Notes: a model not told the origin generated them from the letters alone. A stretch of 64,000 nucleotides of DNA from Defluviitaleaceae bacterium (GCA_009780315.1 WRAH01000011.1:1-64000); one strand, 5' to 3'; positions 53,301 through 62,307 are shown, counted from the stretch's first letter. Numbers and translations are program-made.

Positions 53301-55490
53301 ATGAAGACAAAAAGCGCGGGAATTTTAGCGTTGATACTGCTGGCAACAGCAGGGCTTATCGTCATTAGTGCGATAGGCATAGGGTCAAATGGACTCTTTA
53401 GTATTGGCAACATCCCCCAAGGGCTTGATTTAATGGGTGGCGTGAGTATTTTGTATGAAGCAGACGTGGACAACCCATCTTCGGATGATATGGCTGCGGC
53501 ACAATCACTCATGCGTGGACGATTGGACGCACGAGGGTATACAGAAGCCAATGTGGCACAAGAAGGCCCGCGACAGTTGCGTGTGGATATTCCCGGTGTA
53601 GAAGATGCAGAAGCGGCTGTGGCTGAAATAGGTGCAACAGCCATGTTGCTGTTCATGGATAATGACGGCAATATTCTACTCACTGGTGCAGATGTGGCAC
53701 GTGCTGCAAGAATGATGGATGGGCCAGAAGTCGTTGTAAATATTAGTTTTACAAATGAAGGAACTGCACTTTTTGCAGAAGCCACAAGAAACAATTTAGG
53801 ACAGCCGATTCACATTTTAATGGACGGCGAACTCATTAGCTCACCCATGGTGAACAATGTGATTACTGATGGAAGTGCCGTCATATCTGGGCATTTTACA
53901 ATGGATTCTGCACAGCTTTTGGCGACACAAATTATGCAAGGCTCGTTGCCGTTTGGGCTAACTGTTGAAAGCATGAATCTTGTAGGCGCGCAACTAGGTG
54001 CAGATGCTTTACGTACCAGTATGATTGCAGGTGTCATAGGGTTACTTCTGGTGCTTATTTTCATGGCTGTATTTTATCGCACCATGGGACTTTGTGCCGA
54101 TTTGGCACTCATTATCTATGTAGCATTGGTATTGATTATTGTTTCTGGGTTGGGTATCACCCTAAGCTTACCGGGTATTGCTGGTTTAATTCTGTCCATT
54201 GGCATGGCTACCGACGCAAATATCGTTATTTTTGAGCGTATTCGTGAGGAAGTTGCCATGGGTAAAAGCTTACGCGCAGCAATGCGTACAGGGTATAAAC
54301 GGGCTTTGCCAGCCATTGTAGATAGTAATGTGACCACTCTGATTGCAGGCGGGGTACTTTTCTGGCTGGGAACAGGCCCAATTATGGGCTTTGCACAAAT
54401 GCTTATCATTGGTATTTTATTATCCATGTTCACATGCTTGGTTGTGACCCGCGTGATTACCGTTTGTCTAATGGATTTAGGTGTTATTAAGGCGCGTCAT
54501 ATTATGTCAAAGCAACAGCGTGAAGCTTTAGACACAGCACGTGCCGCAGGAAAATCTGAACCTGAAATGGATGTAGCGGCAAAGCCAATTGTGGAAAGAC
54601 GTAAAGTGTACTTTGCATTTTCTGCCGCCATCTTAGCCATTGGTCTTGCGGTTGGAATATTTAATAGTACGGCAGGCGAAAGAGGATTTTTTAACTTAGA
54701 CGTTGAATTTTCTGGCGGAACATCGTTTACAATAGATATTGGGCGGCCTTTTGAAAATAGCGAAATTGAAGAAATTGTACGAAATATCACAGGTGAATCT
54801 GCCCCTCAAGTGCAACAAATTTTGGGCGGTGGACATCAAGTGATGATTCGTACAACCCAAGTGGACGCAGAAGTTCGCCGTGCCCTGGTGGATAAACTGG
54901 CTGATTTTGCAGGGGTTGCGCCAGAAGATTTTACCTATGCCTATGCAGATGTTAGCCCCGCAGTGAGTGCAGCAATGCGACAGTCTGCAATTATTGCAAT
55001 CATTGTGGCGAGCCTTGGTATGCTTGTTTATATTTCCATCCGCTTCCGTGATGTGCGCAAGGGTGCAAGTGCAGTTTTAGCGCAAATTCATGATGCCTTT
55101 GTGGTGCTTGTGATTTATGCAGTCTTACGTATTCCCCTAAACTATGCGTTTATTGCGGTCATGCTAACGACACTGGGTTATTCTATCAATGCGACCATTA
55201 TCATTTTCGACCGTATCAGAGAAAACCGTGTGCGTATGCCCAAAGCCATTCCATCGGTGTTGATTAACACCAGTGTGACACAAACTTTGCGCCGTACATT
55301 ATTCTCAACCCTTTCATCCTTTGTTGCAGTATTTATGCTGTATGTCATTGGTGTCGCCGCCATTCGTGATTTCACCTTGCCAATCATGGTTGGTTTGTTA
55401 TTTGGTGCGTATTCATCTGTATGTTTATCTGGTTCAACATGGTATATGATGATTCGCGGCAAGAAGCAAGAAAAAGAGACAGCAGAATAA
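53301..55490 (+). CDS. secDF: Protein translocase subunit SecDF (fused)
   Basis: Fused SecD-SecF membrane protein of 729 aa that uses the proton gradient to complete export through SecYEG. SecD part: first helix, GLDLMGGVSILYEAD, external domain, then helices with LSIGMATDANIVIFERIREE. SecF part starts near residue 430 with FNLDVEFSGGTSFTIDIG and ends with TTLGYSINATIIIFDRIRENR. Paired Asp residues (TDANIVIFE; NATIIIFDR) match the conserved helix-4 elements. Twelve helices in all. TTGGAGGA precedes the ATG. Monocistronic by the terminator after it. Confidence 0.95.
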   Translation: MKTKSAGILALILLATAGLIVISAIGIGSNGLFSIGNIPQGLDLMGGVSILYEADVDNPSSDDMAAAQSLMRGRLDARGYTEANVAQEGPRQLRVDIPGVEDAEAAVAEIGATAMLLFMDNDGNILLTGADVARAARMMDGPEVVVNISFTNEGTALFAEATRNNLGQPIHILMDGELISSPMVNNVITDGSAVISGHFTMDSAQLLATQIMQGSLPFGLTVESMNLVGAQLGADALRTSMIAGVIGLLLVLIFMAVFYRTMGLCADLALIIYVALVLIIVSGLGITLSLPGIAGLILSIGMATDANIVIFERIREEVAMGKSLRAAMRTGYKRALPAIVDSNVTTLIAGGVLFWLGTGPIMGFAQMLIIGILLSMFTCLVVTRVITVCLMDLGVIKARHIMSKQQREALDTARAAGKSEPEMDVAAKPIVERRKVYFAFSAAILAIGLAVGIFNSTAGERGFFNLDVEFSGGTSFTIDIGRPFENSEIEEIVRNITGESAPQVQQILGGGHQVMIRTTQVDAEVRRALVDKLADFAGVAPEDFTYAYADVSPAVSAAMRQSAIIAIIVASLGMLVYISIRFRDVRKGASAVLAQIHDAFVVLVIYAVLRIPLNYAFIAVMLTTLGYSINATIIIFDRIRENRVRMPKAIPSVLINTSVTQTLRRTLFSTLSSFVAVFMLYVIGVAAIRDFTLPIMVGLLFGAYSSVCLSGSTWYMMIRGKKQEKETAE

Positions 55491-55507
55491 AGTATAAAAT
55501 GCATTTT

Positions 55508-55557
55508 AAAAGGATTGTTGCATACTGCTTTTGCAGTTTTGCAACAATCCTTTTTTT
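55508..55557 (+). terminator. Intrinsic terminator after secDF
   Basis: AAAAGGATTGTTGC pairs with GCAACAATCCTTTT and encloses a small ACTGC-tttt-GCAGT hairpin; seven T residues end it. Confidence 0.92.
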
Positions 55558-55596
55558 AAATTCTACAAAAAAAGACTTCCATTTTAACATGTTTTC

Positions 55597-55605
55597 TGCT
55601 ATGAT
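55597..55605 (+). promoter_or_regulatory. Promoter of the structured RNA leader
   Basis: TGCTATGAT is an extended -10 positioned so that transcription begins near 55612, directly before the folded RNA. No strong -35. Confidence 0.45.
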
Positions 55606-55611
55606 GATTTT

Positions 55612-55860
55612 GCGGAAACAATAAAAAAGCCGCGGGACTGATGATGCTTGAGACATCATCAGCTCATGCAAGGATGGGAAATTAGCCATCACACTACACA
55701 AACAGGTTAAACCTGCCACCGCGACGCTTGATTATACCATATTATATAAACATTTCAAATACACAAAAGTATAATCAAGGGGTTGGGAATGATTTTTTGT
55801 TGCGTGTGGTTGTAGTGTGATGGTGCTATCCTTGTGAGCTTCTTGTGTTTCCAGCTTTAA
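55612..55860 (+). ncRNA. Large structured RNA, no known class recognised
   Basis: Several pairings are visible. A hairpin TGATGATG/CATCATCA lies at 55639-55661. A long-range stem has three parts: AGCTCA/TGAGCT (55661-66 with 55835-40), CAAGGAT/ATCCTTG (55669-75 with 55828-34) and the 13-bp CCATCACACTACA/TGTAGTGTGATGG (55686-98 with 55811-23). Inside are a hairpin CAGGTT/AACCTG (55703-15) and CTTGATTATAC/GTATAATCAAG (55727-37 with 55769-79). CGCGG (55631-35) can pair with CCGCG (55719-23) as a pseudoknot. It has its own promoter and leads into a hairpin before a ClpP-like gene. No TPP, SAM, FMN, cobalamin, lysine, tmRNA, SRP or RNase P signature was found. Confidence 0.6.
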
Positions 55861-55882
55861 CAATGATAAAACCCCTCTGAAT

Positions 55883-55936
55883 AAAACTTCCATATACGGA
55901 TAAGAATAAATTAAAATCCGTATATGGGAGTTTTTT
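55883..55936 (+). promoter_or_regulatory. Terminator-like hairpin that masks a ribosome binding site
   Basis: AAAACTTCCATATACGGAT (55883-55901) pairs almost perfectly with ATCCGTATATGGGAGTTTT (55916-55934), followed by TT. The right arm contains GGGAG (55926-55930), the only good ribosome binding site for the gene starting at 55940. The hairpin could end transcription or block translation, and would be a natural expression platform for the RNA fold upstream. Confidence 0.65.
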
Positions 55937-55939
55937 ATT

Positions 55940-56653
55940 ATGAATACATGGACATTAGACCAAGAAGCACCGCCCCAAGAAGATGATGATTGTCAACAAT
56001 CTGCCCCCCAGCCTGAAATCATGCCAAAGCCTCAAACCACTAACCCACGGGGCGTGATTCAATTTCTAACCATCATAGGGCAGATTGAGGGGCATGTACT
56101 TTTGCCCCCAACCAATAAAGCCACAAAATACGAACATGTAATCCCTCAACTGGTGGCATGTGCCGAAAGCTCGGAAGTTGACGGGTTGCTTGTACTTTTA
56201 AACACCATGGGGGGAGATGTAGAAGCAGGGCTTGCCCTTGCGGAGCTGATTGCACACTTGGGAAAACCCACTGTGTCATTAGTCATTGGCGGTGGGCATT
56301 CCATTGGTGTTCCATTGGCTGTTTCCGCCCAATATTCATTTATTGCCCCCTCTGCAACCATGACCATCCACCCTGTAAGAATGAATGGTACAGTCGTTGG
56401 CGCACCTCAAACGTACGAATACTTTAACAAAACACAGGATAGGGTAGAGGACTTTGTTGTAAACCACTCAAGCGTAACCCGCAAACGATTGGCAAAACTG
56501 ATGATGGACACCCGAACCATGGCACAAGATGTAGGCACAATCCTTATTGGCGAGGAAGCCGTAAACGAAGGCATTATAGACGCTGTAGGCGGTTTACACT
56601 GTGCAATGGAAAAACTTTATGAAATGATAGGTAAAGAAACCTCTGATAAATGA
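55940..56653 (+). CDS. ClpP/TepA-like serine protease
   Basis: 237-aa protein of the ClpP superfamily, TepA/YmfB-like. An acidic, Gln/Pro-rich N-terminus (residues 1-35) precedes the fold. GLLVLLNTMGGDVEAGLALAELI is the oxyanion region, the nucleophile Ser is in IGGGHSIGVPLAVS (about 121), and the His in ATMTIHPVRMNG (about 144). TepA-type members are found in Gram-positive bacteria and have been tied to protein export and spore development; the role here is inferred. There is no signal peptide. Its start lies right after a masking hairpin, so expression is likely conditional. Confidence 0.87.
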   Translation: MNTWTLDQEAPPQEDDDCQQSAPQPEIMPKPQTTNPRGVIQFLTIIGQIEGHVLLPPTNKATKYEHVIPQLVACAESSEVDGLLVLLNTMGGDVEAGLALAELIAHLGKPTVSLVIGGGHSIGVPLAVSAQYSFIAPSATMTIHPVRMNGTVVGAPQTYEYFNKTQDRVEDFVVNHSSVTRKRLAKLMMDTRTMAQDVGTILIGEEAVNEGIIDAVGGLHCAMEKLYEMIGKETSDK

Positions 56654-56670
56654 CTATCGGAGGTTTTTTT
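56640..56670 (+). terminator. Intrinsic terminator after the ClpP-like gene
   Basis: CCTCTGATA pairs with TATCGGAGG around AATGAC, followed by seven T residues. The stem includes the stop codon. Confidence 0.88.
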
Positions 56671-56750
56671 ATGCTTGACAGGCAAAGTCAATATTGCTAA
56701 TATTTGTACATACTCAATGAATTAAGGTTCAGTGAAGCGGGGCGGATGAC

Positions 56751-57308
56751 ATGACATCAAGGCAGCAGCAAAAAGAAAAGCGCAGAGTTGAAATACTGGA
56801 AGCCGCACTGGATTTATTTATTTCCAAAGGCTTTAGTGAAACCACCATTAAAGATATTGCCCAAAAAGTAGATATGAGCATTGGGCTGATGTTCCATTAC
56901 TTCGAGTCTAAAGCTGCCTTGCGTGATGAGCTGATAAAAATAGGCGTAGAGACACCTGCCGCCTTGTCTAAACTGGATGGGACAGATTCTTTAAAATTTT
57001 TTGAAACCATTGCAACACACTATTTCACGATGATGCAACAAGATGCTTTCACTGCAAAAATGGTTGCATTCACAGCCCAAGCAACCAGTGCAAAAACCAT
57101 AGAACCTGCTATTCTTAAAAAAAGTATTTCAATCATAACCGATGGACAGCTTAGAGGGCAAATTCGCCCCGGCAATGCAGAAGCCATGGCAATTTTATTC
57201 TGGCAGAGCCTTTCAAGTGTGGCAACTTATATCGCATTTAACCCAAAAGCCCCCATACCAGAGCCAGAATGGATTATAGACTACTTAAAAAAATACAGGC
57301 TTCCGTAA
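56751..57308 (+). CDS. TetR/AcrR-family transcriptional regulator
   Basis: 185-aa regulator. The N-terminal HTH is clear (RRVEILEAALDLFISKGFSETTIKDIAQKVDMSIGLMFHYFESKAALRDEL); the effector-binding C-terminal domain is divergent, as usual. No adjacent exporter or enzyme shows its target; htpG follows about 70 bp later on the same strand and may or may not be controlled by it. A purine-rich GAAGCGGGGCGG lies before the ATG. Confidence 0.9.
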   Translation: MTSRQQQKEKRRVEILEAALDLFISKGFSETTIKDIAQKVDMSIGLMFHYFESKAALRDELIKIGVETPAALSKLDGTDSLKFFETIATHYFTMMQQDAFTAKMVAFTAQATSAKTIEPAILKKSISIITDGQLRGQIRPGNAEAMAILFWQSLSSVATYIAFNPKAPIPEPEWIIDYLKKYRLP

Positions 57309-57381
57309 AGACATTGACAACAAAGAAATTCCAGCTAAAATATTAAACGAGAAACTAATGGACTAGGAGTGATATTTACAC

Positions 57382-59295
57382 ATGGAAACAGGAAATTTAT
57401 CAATTCACAGTGAGAATATTTTGCCAATTATCAAAAAATGGCTGTATTCAGACATGGATATTTTCGCGCGGGAGTTAGTATCCAATGGCGCAGACGCAAT
57501 TACAAAGCTGAAAAAGCTAATAGACATGGGCGAAGCCAATCATATTTCCCCAGATGAAGCGTATGCCGTGCATGTATGGGTAGACAAAGCAAACAAACAA
57601 ATTATCTTTGAAGACAATGGTATTGGCATGACTGCCGATGAAATCAGAGAATATATCACCCAAATTGCATTTTCTGGTGCCAATGCATTTATGGAAAAAT
57701 ACAAAGACAAAACAGATACCGCCAATGAAATCATTGGTCACTTTGGGCTGGGTTTTTATTCGGCATTTATGGTTGCCGACAAAGTGCAAATAGACAGTCT
57801 TTCATTTAAAGAAGGCGAAAAAGCCGCCCGCTGGGTTTGTGATGGTGGTATTGAATACACCATGTCTGACAGTGACAAGGAAACCAGAGGCACAACCATT
57901 ACATTATACACAGGGGAAAGCGGGGAAGAATTTTTAGATGTATTTAAACTGCGTGCAACCTTGACCAAATACTGTGGCTTTGTATCCGTGCCGATTTTTG
58001 TAGACGAAATAAAAGCACCCGATTCAGAAGTTGACCCAGATGACGCTGATAAAACACCAGAGCCAATCAATGATACATCACCCTTGTGGCTAAAGTCTGC
58101 AAGTGAATGTACAGATGAGGAATATAAAGCCTTCTATCATAAAGTGTTTACAGATTATAATGAGCCGCTTTTCTGGATTCATTTAAACATGGACTATCCC
58201 TTCCGCTTAAAAGGTATTTTATACTTCCCCAAAATGAAGCACGACCTTGAATACATTGAAGGGCAAGTCAAACTGTTTAATAACCAAGTTTTTGTGGCAG
58301 ATAATATAAAAGAGGTCATTCCTGAATATTTGCTACTGCTCAAAGGTGTAATGGACTGTCCAGACTTGCCGTTAAATGTATCCCGTTCGTTCTTGCAAAA
58401 TGATTCAACAGTTAAAAAAATGTCAGGATATATTTCACGTAAAGTGGCAGATAAGCTCAACGGACTCTTTAAAAAAGACCGTGATGCTTATAATGGATAT
58501 TGGGATGATATCGCGCCATTCATCAAATATGGCTGTATAAAAGAACGTGAACTTTACGACAAGATTAAAGGAAGCGTTTTATACAAAACCACCGATGGCA
58601 AACATCAAACATTAGCAGAATTTACAGAGGCAAATGCCATTACAGAAGCTCCAAAAATTTCAGAAGAAGGGGGAACACCACCGCCACCGCCTAAAAAAAC
58701 TGTTTTTTATGTATCCAATGAGCAATTACAATCCCAATATATTCAAATGTTTAAAGACCAAAATTTAGCGGCGGTTTTACTCACTACAAACCTAGACACA
58801 CCATTTGTAAATTATCTGGAAATGTATGAGCCTGAAATTAAATTTACTCGCATTGACGCAGACATCACCGAAGCGTTAAAAGAAGGTCAAGCAGATACAC
58901 AGCCTGAAGGGTTGGAAGAAAATTTTCGTAAAATTTTAGCAGATGAAAAGCTGAAAGTTAGTGTTGAATCGCTTAAATCTGATGGTATTTCTTCTGTGAT
59001 TTTGCTTTCCGAGCAATCTCGGCGTATGCAGGAAATGTCTAAAATGTTCGGCGGCGGACAACTTCCACCAGGAATGTTTGAAGATGAAATCACACTGGTA
59101 CTCAATAAAAATCATTCCATGGTTAATTTATTGCTGGACATGCAATCAGATGAAACCCGCAAGGGAGATGTGGAGCTTATCGCAAAACATTTATTCGACC
59201 TTGCAATGCTAAGTCACAAACCTTTAGCCACAGAGCAAATGACAAACTTTATCAAGCGCAGTAATCAAATTCTTGAAATGGCAACACGAAAGTAA
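57382..59295 (+). CDS. htpG: Molecular chaperone HtpG (Hsp90)
   Basis: Hsp90 homologue of 637 aa. The N-terminal ATPase shows ELVSNGADAITKL (residue 30 region), DNGIGMTADEI and GHFGLGFYSAFMVAD of the GHKL fold; the middle domain has LPLNVSRSFLQND with the conserved Arg near 345; the C-terminal dimerisation domain follows. A Pro-rich GGTPPPPPKK insertion lies near 430. Cytosolic folding helper. ACTAGGAG precedes the ATG. Confidence 0.94.
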   Translation: METGNLSIHSENILPIIKKWLYSDMDIFARELVSNGADAITKLKKLIDMGEANHISPDEAYAVHVWVDKANKQIIFEDNGIGMTADEIREYITQIAFSGANAFMEKYKDKTDTANEIIGHFGLGFYSAFMVADKVQIDSLSFKEGEKAARWVCDGGIEYTMSDSDKETRGTTITLYTGESGEEFLDVFKLRATLTKYCGFVSVPIFVDEIKAPDSEVDPDDADKTPEPINDTSPLWLKSASECTDEEYKAFYHKVFTDYNEPLFWIHLNMDYPFRLKGILYFPKMKHDLEYIEGQVKLFNNQVFVADNIKEVIPEYLLLLKGVMDCPDLPLNVSRSFLQNDSTVKKMSGYISRKVADKLNGLFKKDRDAYNGYWDDIAPFIKYGCIKERELYDKIKGSVLYKTTDGKHQTLAEFTEANAITEAPKISEEGGTPPPPPKKTVFYVSNEQLQSQYIQMFKDQNLAAVLLTTNLDTPFVNYLEMYEPEIKFTRIDADITEALKEGQADTQPEGLEENFRKILADEKLKVSVESLKSDGISSVILLSEQSRRMQEMSKMFGGGQLPPGMFEDEITLVLNKNHSMVNLLLDMQSDETRKGDVELIAKHLFDLAMLSHKPLATEQMTNFIKRSNQILEMATRK

Positions 59296-59313
59296 ATCCA
59301 ATCAGTCAAAAAT

Positions 59314-59342
59314 AAAAACGAGCCAGCAATGGCTCGTTTTTA
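59314..59342 (+). terminator. Intrinsic terminator after htpG
   Basis: AAAAACGAGCCA pairs with TGGCTCGTTTTT around GCAA, a tight hairpin with T-tract. Confidence 0.92.
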
Positions 59343-59403
59343 TTTGACATTTTCTATTAAGTATGCTTGAATTTAATTTAATAAAGAAATGAGGGTGATA
59401 TAG

Positions 59404-60597
59404 ATGTTCTGTAGCAAATGTGGGCACAAATGTAATGATGGTGTGGCTTTTTGCGAAAAATGTGGTACAGGGCTTGTGTCTGTAGAGACTGTGACCGATG
59501 AAGCCCAGCCAGACAATGGCACACCGTTGGAAGTCACGACCGAAAAGTCGATTGAAGATACGCCTGTTCAGCCGACTTTAGCCAGTGGGGTTGATAATAA
59601 AAATGGCGGCGTGTTTGAAGTTGGCTCTGTCAAGCTAAGTGGGGTTGATGAGGATAAGTCTTTTATTGACCTTGGGGGCAATGTGATTGATGTCAAATGG
59701 ATTCTCATGGGGCTTTCAGGGGTACTGGCTTTGCTGTTTTTCCTTCCGCTTTTTCGTGTGGGCTGGTGGGCAAGTTTGCAAAGGATAAATGGGTTCACCG
59801 CTTTATTTGGGCGTGATGGTGCAAGAAGTTCCTTCCCTGCATTGTTTATCTTGCTTATTCCAATTTTGGTTGCATTGTTAGTTTACTTTAAACCACAAAT
59901 TGAAAAGCAAGTGCTATTTATTAAGGGCAACTTATTTATTGTCGTGGCAGTAGGGTATGCATTAGGGTTGATTACCCTATTTATTACAAGAAGTAGTGTG
60001 CGCGGGATATATAGTTTTGCAGGTGCAACAGTATTCTTTTGGCTTCTTGTGCTTGCTTACTTGGGTACAATTGCGATTACAACGCTGTTTATCCTATCAT
60101 CTAAAGGGATAGGCCTTAAAGTTGAACTGGGTGGAAATCAAGTGTCGGGAGTAAGCCCTGTTGGAATGCCAATGGGCGGCACATTGCCAATGGGTACGCC
60201 TTCCAATTATATTGGTGTACAACGTAATGGTGTTGTTGTCATTTTACTTTCTATTGTTACCTGCGGCATCTATGGCATTTATTTTCTGTATACAGTCATG
60301 GAGGATATTAACAAAGCATCAGGTGAACAGAGAATAAACAGCGTTGCCATGTTAATTGGTGGTATTTTATGCTTCCCTATCATGTGGGTCACACTTTATC
60401 AAGTTGATAAAAACCTTGCACGGCTTTCACGAGAAAATGGTACACATTATAAAGAAAATTTTATCTTATGGCTTTTGCTTAGTTTTGTAGGCGGAATAGG
60501 CTCTATTATTGCATATATTCAAATTTGCGAAGGTTTTAATCAAATTTGGATGAAGCGTGTACAAGATAATTCTAAAACTCCACCTGGGTTACAATAA
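59404..60597 (+). CDS. Zinc-ribbon membrane protein with DUF4234 domain
   Basis: 397-aa protein. A zinc ribbon opens the chain (CSKCGHKC...CEKCG, residues 3-20), then an acidic linker, four or so hydrophobic helices in 100-245, and a C-terminal DUF4234-like domain (about 275-385) with VVVILLSIVTCGIYGIYFLYT and NFILWLLLSFVGGIGSIIAY. Such proteins are common and uncharacterised in Clostridia. GAGGGTG precedes the ATG. The next gene starts 2 nt after its stop. Confidence 0.82.
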   Translation: MFCSKCGHKCNDGVAFCEKCGTGLVSVETVTDEAQPDNGTPLEVTTEKSIEDTPVQPTLASGVDNKNGGVFEVGSVKLSGVDEDKSFIDLGGNVIDVKWILMGLSGVLALLFFLPLFRVGWWASLQRINGFTALFGRDGARSSFPALFILLIPILVALLVYFKPQIEKQVLFIKGNLFIVVAVGYALGLITLFITRSSVRGIYSFAGATVFFWLLVLAYLGTIAITTLFILSSKGIGLKVELGGNQVSGVSPVGMPMGGTLPMGTPSNYIGVQRNGVVVILLSIVTCGIYGIYFLYTVMEDINKASGEQRINSVAMLIGGILCFPIMWVTLYQVDKNLARLSRENGTHYKENFILWLLLSFVGGIGSIIAYIQICEGFNQIWMKRVQDNSKTPPGLQ

Positions 60598-60598
60598 T

Positions 60599-61027
60599 AT
60601 GCACGGTAAGCCGCGCTTAAAAGGTTTAATCGTACTGTTTTTCGGTTTAACGGCTTGGGCGGTTGTATCTATTATTGGGGGGACATGGTGCTGGGTTCAA
60701 GGAACATTTGGTGTGCCTTGCCCTGGTTGCGGTTCAACACGGGCCGCCTTGGCTTTGCTTCAAGGCAATTTTAGAGAAGCCCTGACTTGGCACCCTTTGA
60801 TTATTCTTTCACTCATACTTTTGCCATATGTTGCAGTGCGTAGCTTATGGATAAAGCGCAAGCCTTTTACAAAAGCAGAGAAGTCTGTCATTTTAATTAG
60901 TACTGTAATCTTTATGGTGGTGTATGCGGTACGGATGATTTTATTTTTTCCCCATACCTATCCAATGGATATAAATGACATGGCAATTTTTCGCCAAAGT
61001 TTAAGATTACTAGGGGTTATCTATTGA
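60599..61027 (+). CDS. DUF2752 family membrane protein
   Basis: 142-aa membrane protein with the DUF2752 signature GVPCPGCGSTRAALALLQGN then FREALTWHPL, and three to four helices. The two Cys residues of CPGCG are the family hallmark; function is not known. ATG 60599 lies just after the DUF4234 stop; a longer frame from 60557 would overlap it. Often found beside DUF4234-type proteins, which supports a functional pair. Confidence 0.83.
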   Translation: MHGKPRLKGLIVLFFGLTAWAVVSIIGGTWCWVQGTFGVPCPGCGSTRAALALLQGNFREALTWHPLIILSLILLPYVAVRSLWIKRKPFTKAEKSVILISTVIFMVVYAVRMILFFPHTYPMDINDMAIFRQSLRLLGVIY

Positions 61028-61040
61028 GATAGCCCCTTTT
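61013..61040 (+). terminator. Weak terminator overlapping the DUF2752 stop
   Basis: GGGGTTATCT and AGATAGCCCC flank ATTG, followed by TTTT. The stem is strong but the T-tract is short, so read-through into the MFS gene is likely. Confidence 0.55.
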
Positions 61041-61058
61041 AAGGGAGATTTACTTCAA

Positions 61059-62288
61059 ATGAAAATATTTTATGGCTGGTTTATTGTTCTTGCAGGGTTT
61101 ATTATCACATTTGCTGGCATGGGTGTCGTCAACAGCATGAGCGGCCCTTTACTCGTGCCTATTACTGAGGAATTAGCATTTTCTCGGGGGGCGTTTACTT
61201 TTCACCGCACAATTTTATTTTTGCTGGGTGCATTATTTATGCCCTTGTATGGGCGGTTATTTGAACGGATTGGGGTAAAGAAAGTACTGCTCGTTTCTAC
61301 GGTTGCCGCGGCTATACTTATCTTTACCTTTGGTTTTGCCACAGAACTTTGGCATTTTTATGTGCTTGCAGCCATTAACAGTCTTGTCGTGAGCGGCCCA
61401 AGTTTTATGTCAGTTGGGTATATGATTAGCCGATGGTTTGATGCAAAGCGTGGGTTTGTTACAGGGCTTGCTTTTGCTGGATTTGGTGTAGGTACTACCA
61501 TTTTTATTCCTGTTGCCACATGGCTTGAAAGTATGATGGGTTGGCAGGCAGTGTATCATATTATTGGAATCATCGTGTTTGTTGTGGTGTTCCCTACAGT
61601 TTTATTTTTGGTTAAAGACAAACCAGAAGATATGGGACTAGAACCCTATCAGGGCAAAGCAGGTGTTGATAAACCTAAAAATCACCTTATCAATATAAGT
61701 TTTAAAGACGCAATGAAAACACCTATCTTTTGGATGTTGCTGATAGGATTCTTTTTGCTTGCGATTATGCAAGGCGCACCCAATTTTAATGCACAGGCAT
61801 ATTTAACAGACATTGGATATACACCAGATTTTGCTGCAATGGTTATGGTTGTATTAATGCTTGCCCATACATTAGGCTCACTGACTTTAGGCGGATTTTT
61901 TGATAAGTTTGGCATGATGGCAGGGGGATTATTCTTAGGCATTGCTTGCATTATCTTCCCAATGCTTGCTATTTTTGCAGAAATTCCTGTGTTCTTATGG
62001 CTATTTGCTTTGCTGTATGGCCCTGCAAGCTCTGGCTTTGTTCCTGTGGCACTGTTTGTTACCTTTTATTTTGGCGGAAAAGATTTCGCGCTTATTTTTA
62101 GCGTATTCAATATGGTTATGCAAATGGCAATGGCTATTTCAGGGCCTGTTTTGGCGGTAATTTATGACTTTTCGGGGAGTTACTTCTGGGGGTGGATAAT
62201 GCTTGCGGGCTTTGGTGTGGTGATTACCATTTGTTTGTCCGTAGCAAATTTTCTTAATAATAAACAATTGCATTGCGACAAAGTCTAA
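61059..62288 (+). CDS. MFS transporter (oxalate/formate- or monocarboxylate-like)
   Basis: 409-aa, 12-helix MFS protein. The loop 2-3 motif appears as GRLFERIGVKKVLL, and YGWFIVLAGFIITFAGMGVVNSM at the start resembles the OFA/monocarboxylate transporter group, as does MISRWFDAKRGFVTGLAFAGFGVG. An organic-acid substrate is likely but cannot be fixed. AAGGGAG precedes the ATG. The promoter of the flhA-type gene lies in its final codons and just after. Confidence 0.85.
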   Translation: MKIFYGWFIVLAGFIITFAGMGVVNSMSGPLLVPITEELAFSRGAFTFHRTILFLLGALFMPLYGRLFERIGVKKVLLVSTVAAAILIFTFGFATELWHFYVLAAINSLVVSGPSFMSVGYMISRWFDAKRGFVTGLAFAGFGVGTTIFIPVATWLESMMGWQAVYHIIGIIVFVVVFPTVLFLVKDKPEDMGLEPYQGKAGVDKPKNHLINISFKDAMKTPIFWMLLIGFFLLAIMQGAPNFNAQAYLTDIGYTPDFAAMVMVVLMLAHTLGSLTLGGFFDKFGMMAGGLFLGIACIIFPMLAIFAEIPVFLWLFALLYGPASSGFVPVALFVTFYFGGKDFALIFSVFNMVMQMAMAISGPVLAVIYDFSGSYFWGWIMLAGFGVVITICLSVANFLNNKQLHCDKV

Positions 62289-62301
62289 GATAGGATATAC
62301 T
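62273..62301 (+). promoter_or_regulatory. Promoter of the flhA-type gene
   Basis: TTGCGA (62273-62278), 17 bases, TATACT (62296-62301): a good sigma-A promoter overlapping the end of the MFS gene, with a predicted start near 62308. Confidence 0.55.
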
Positions 62302-62307
62302 ATAGTC

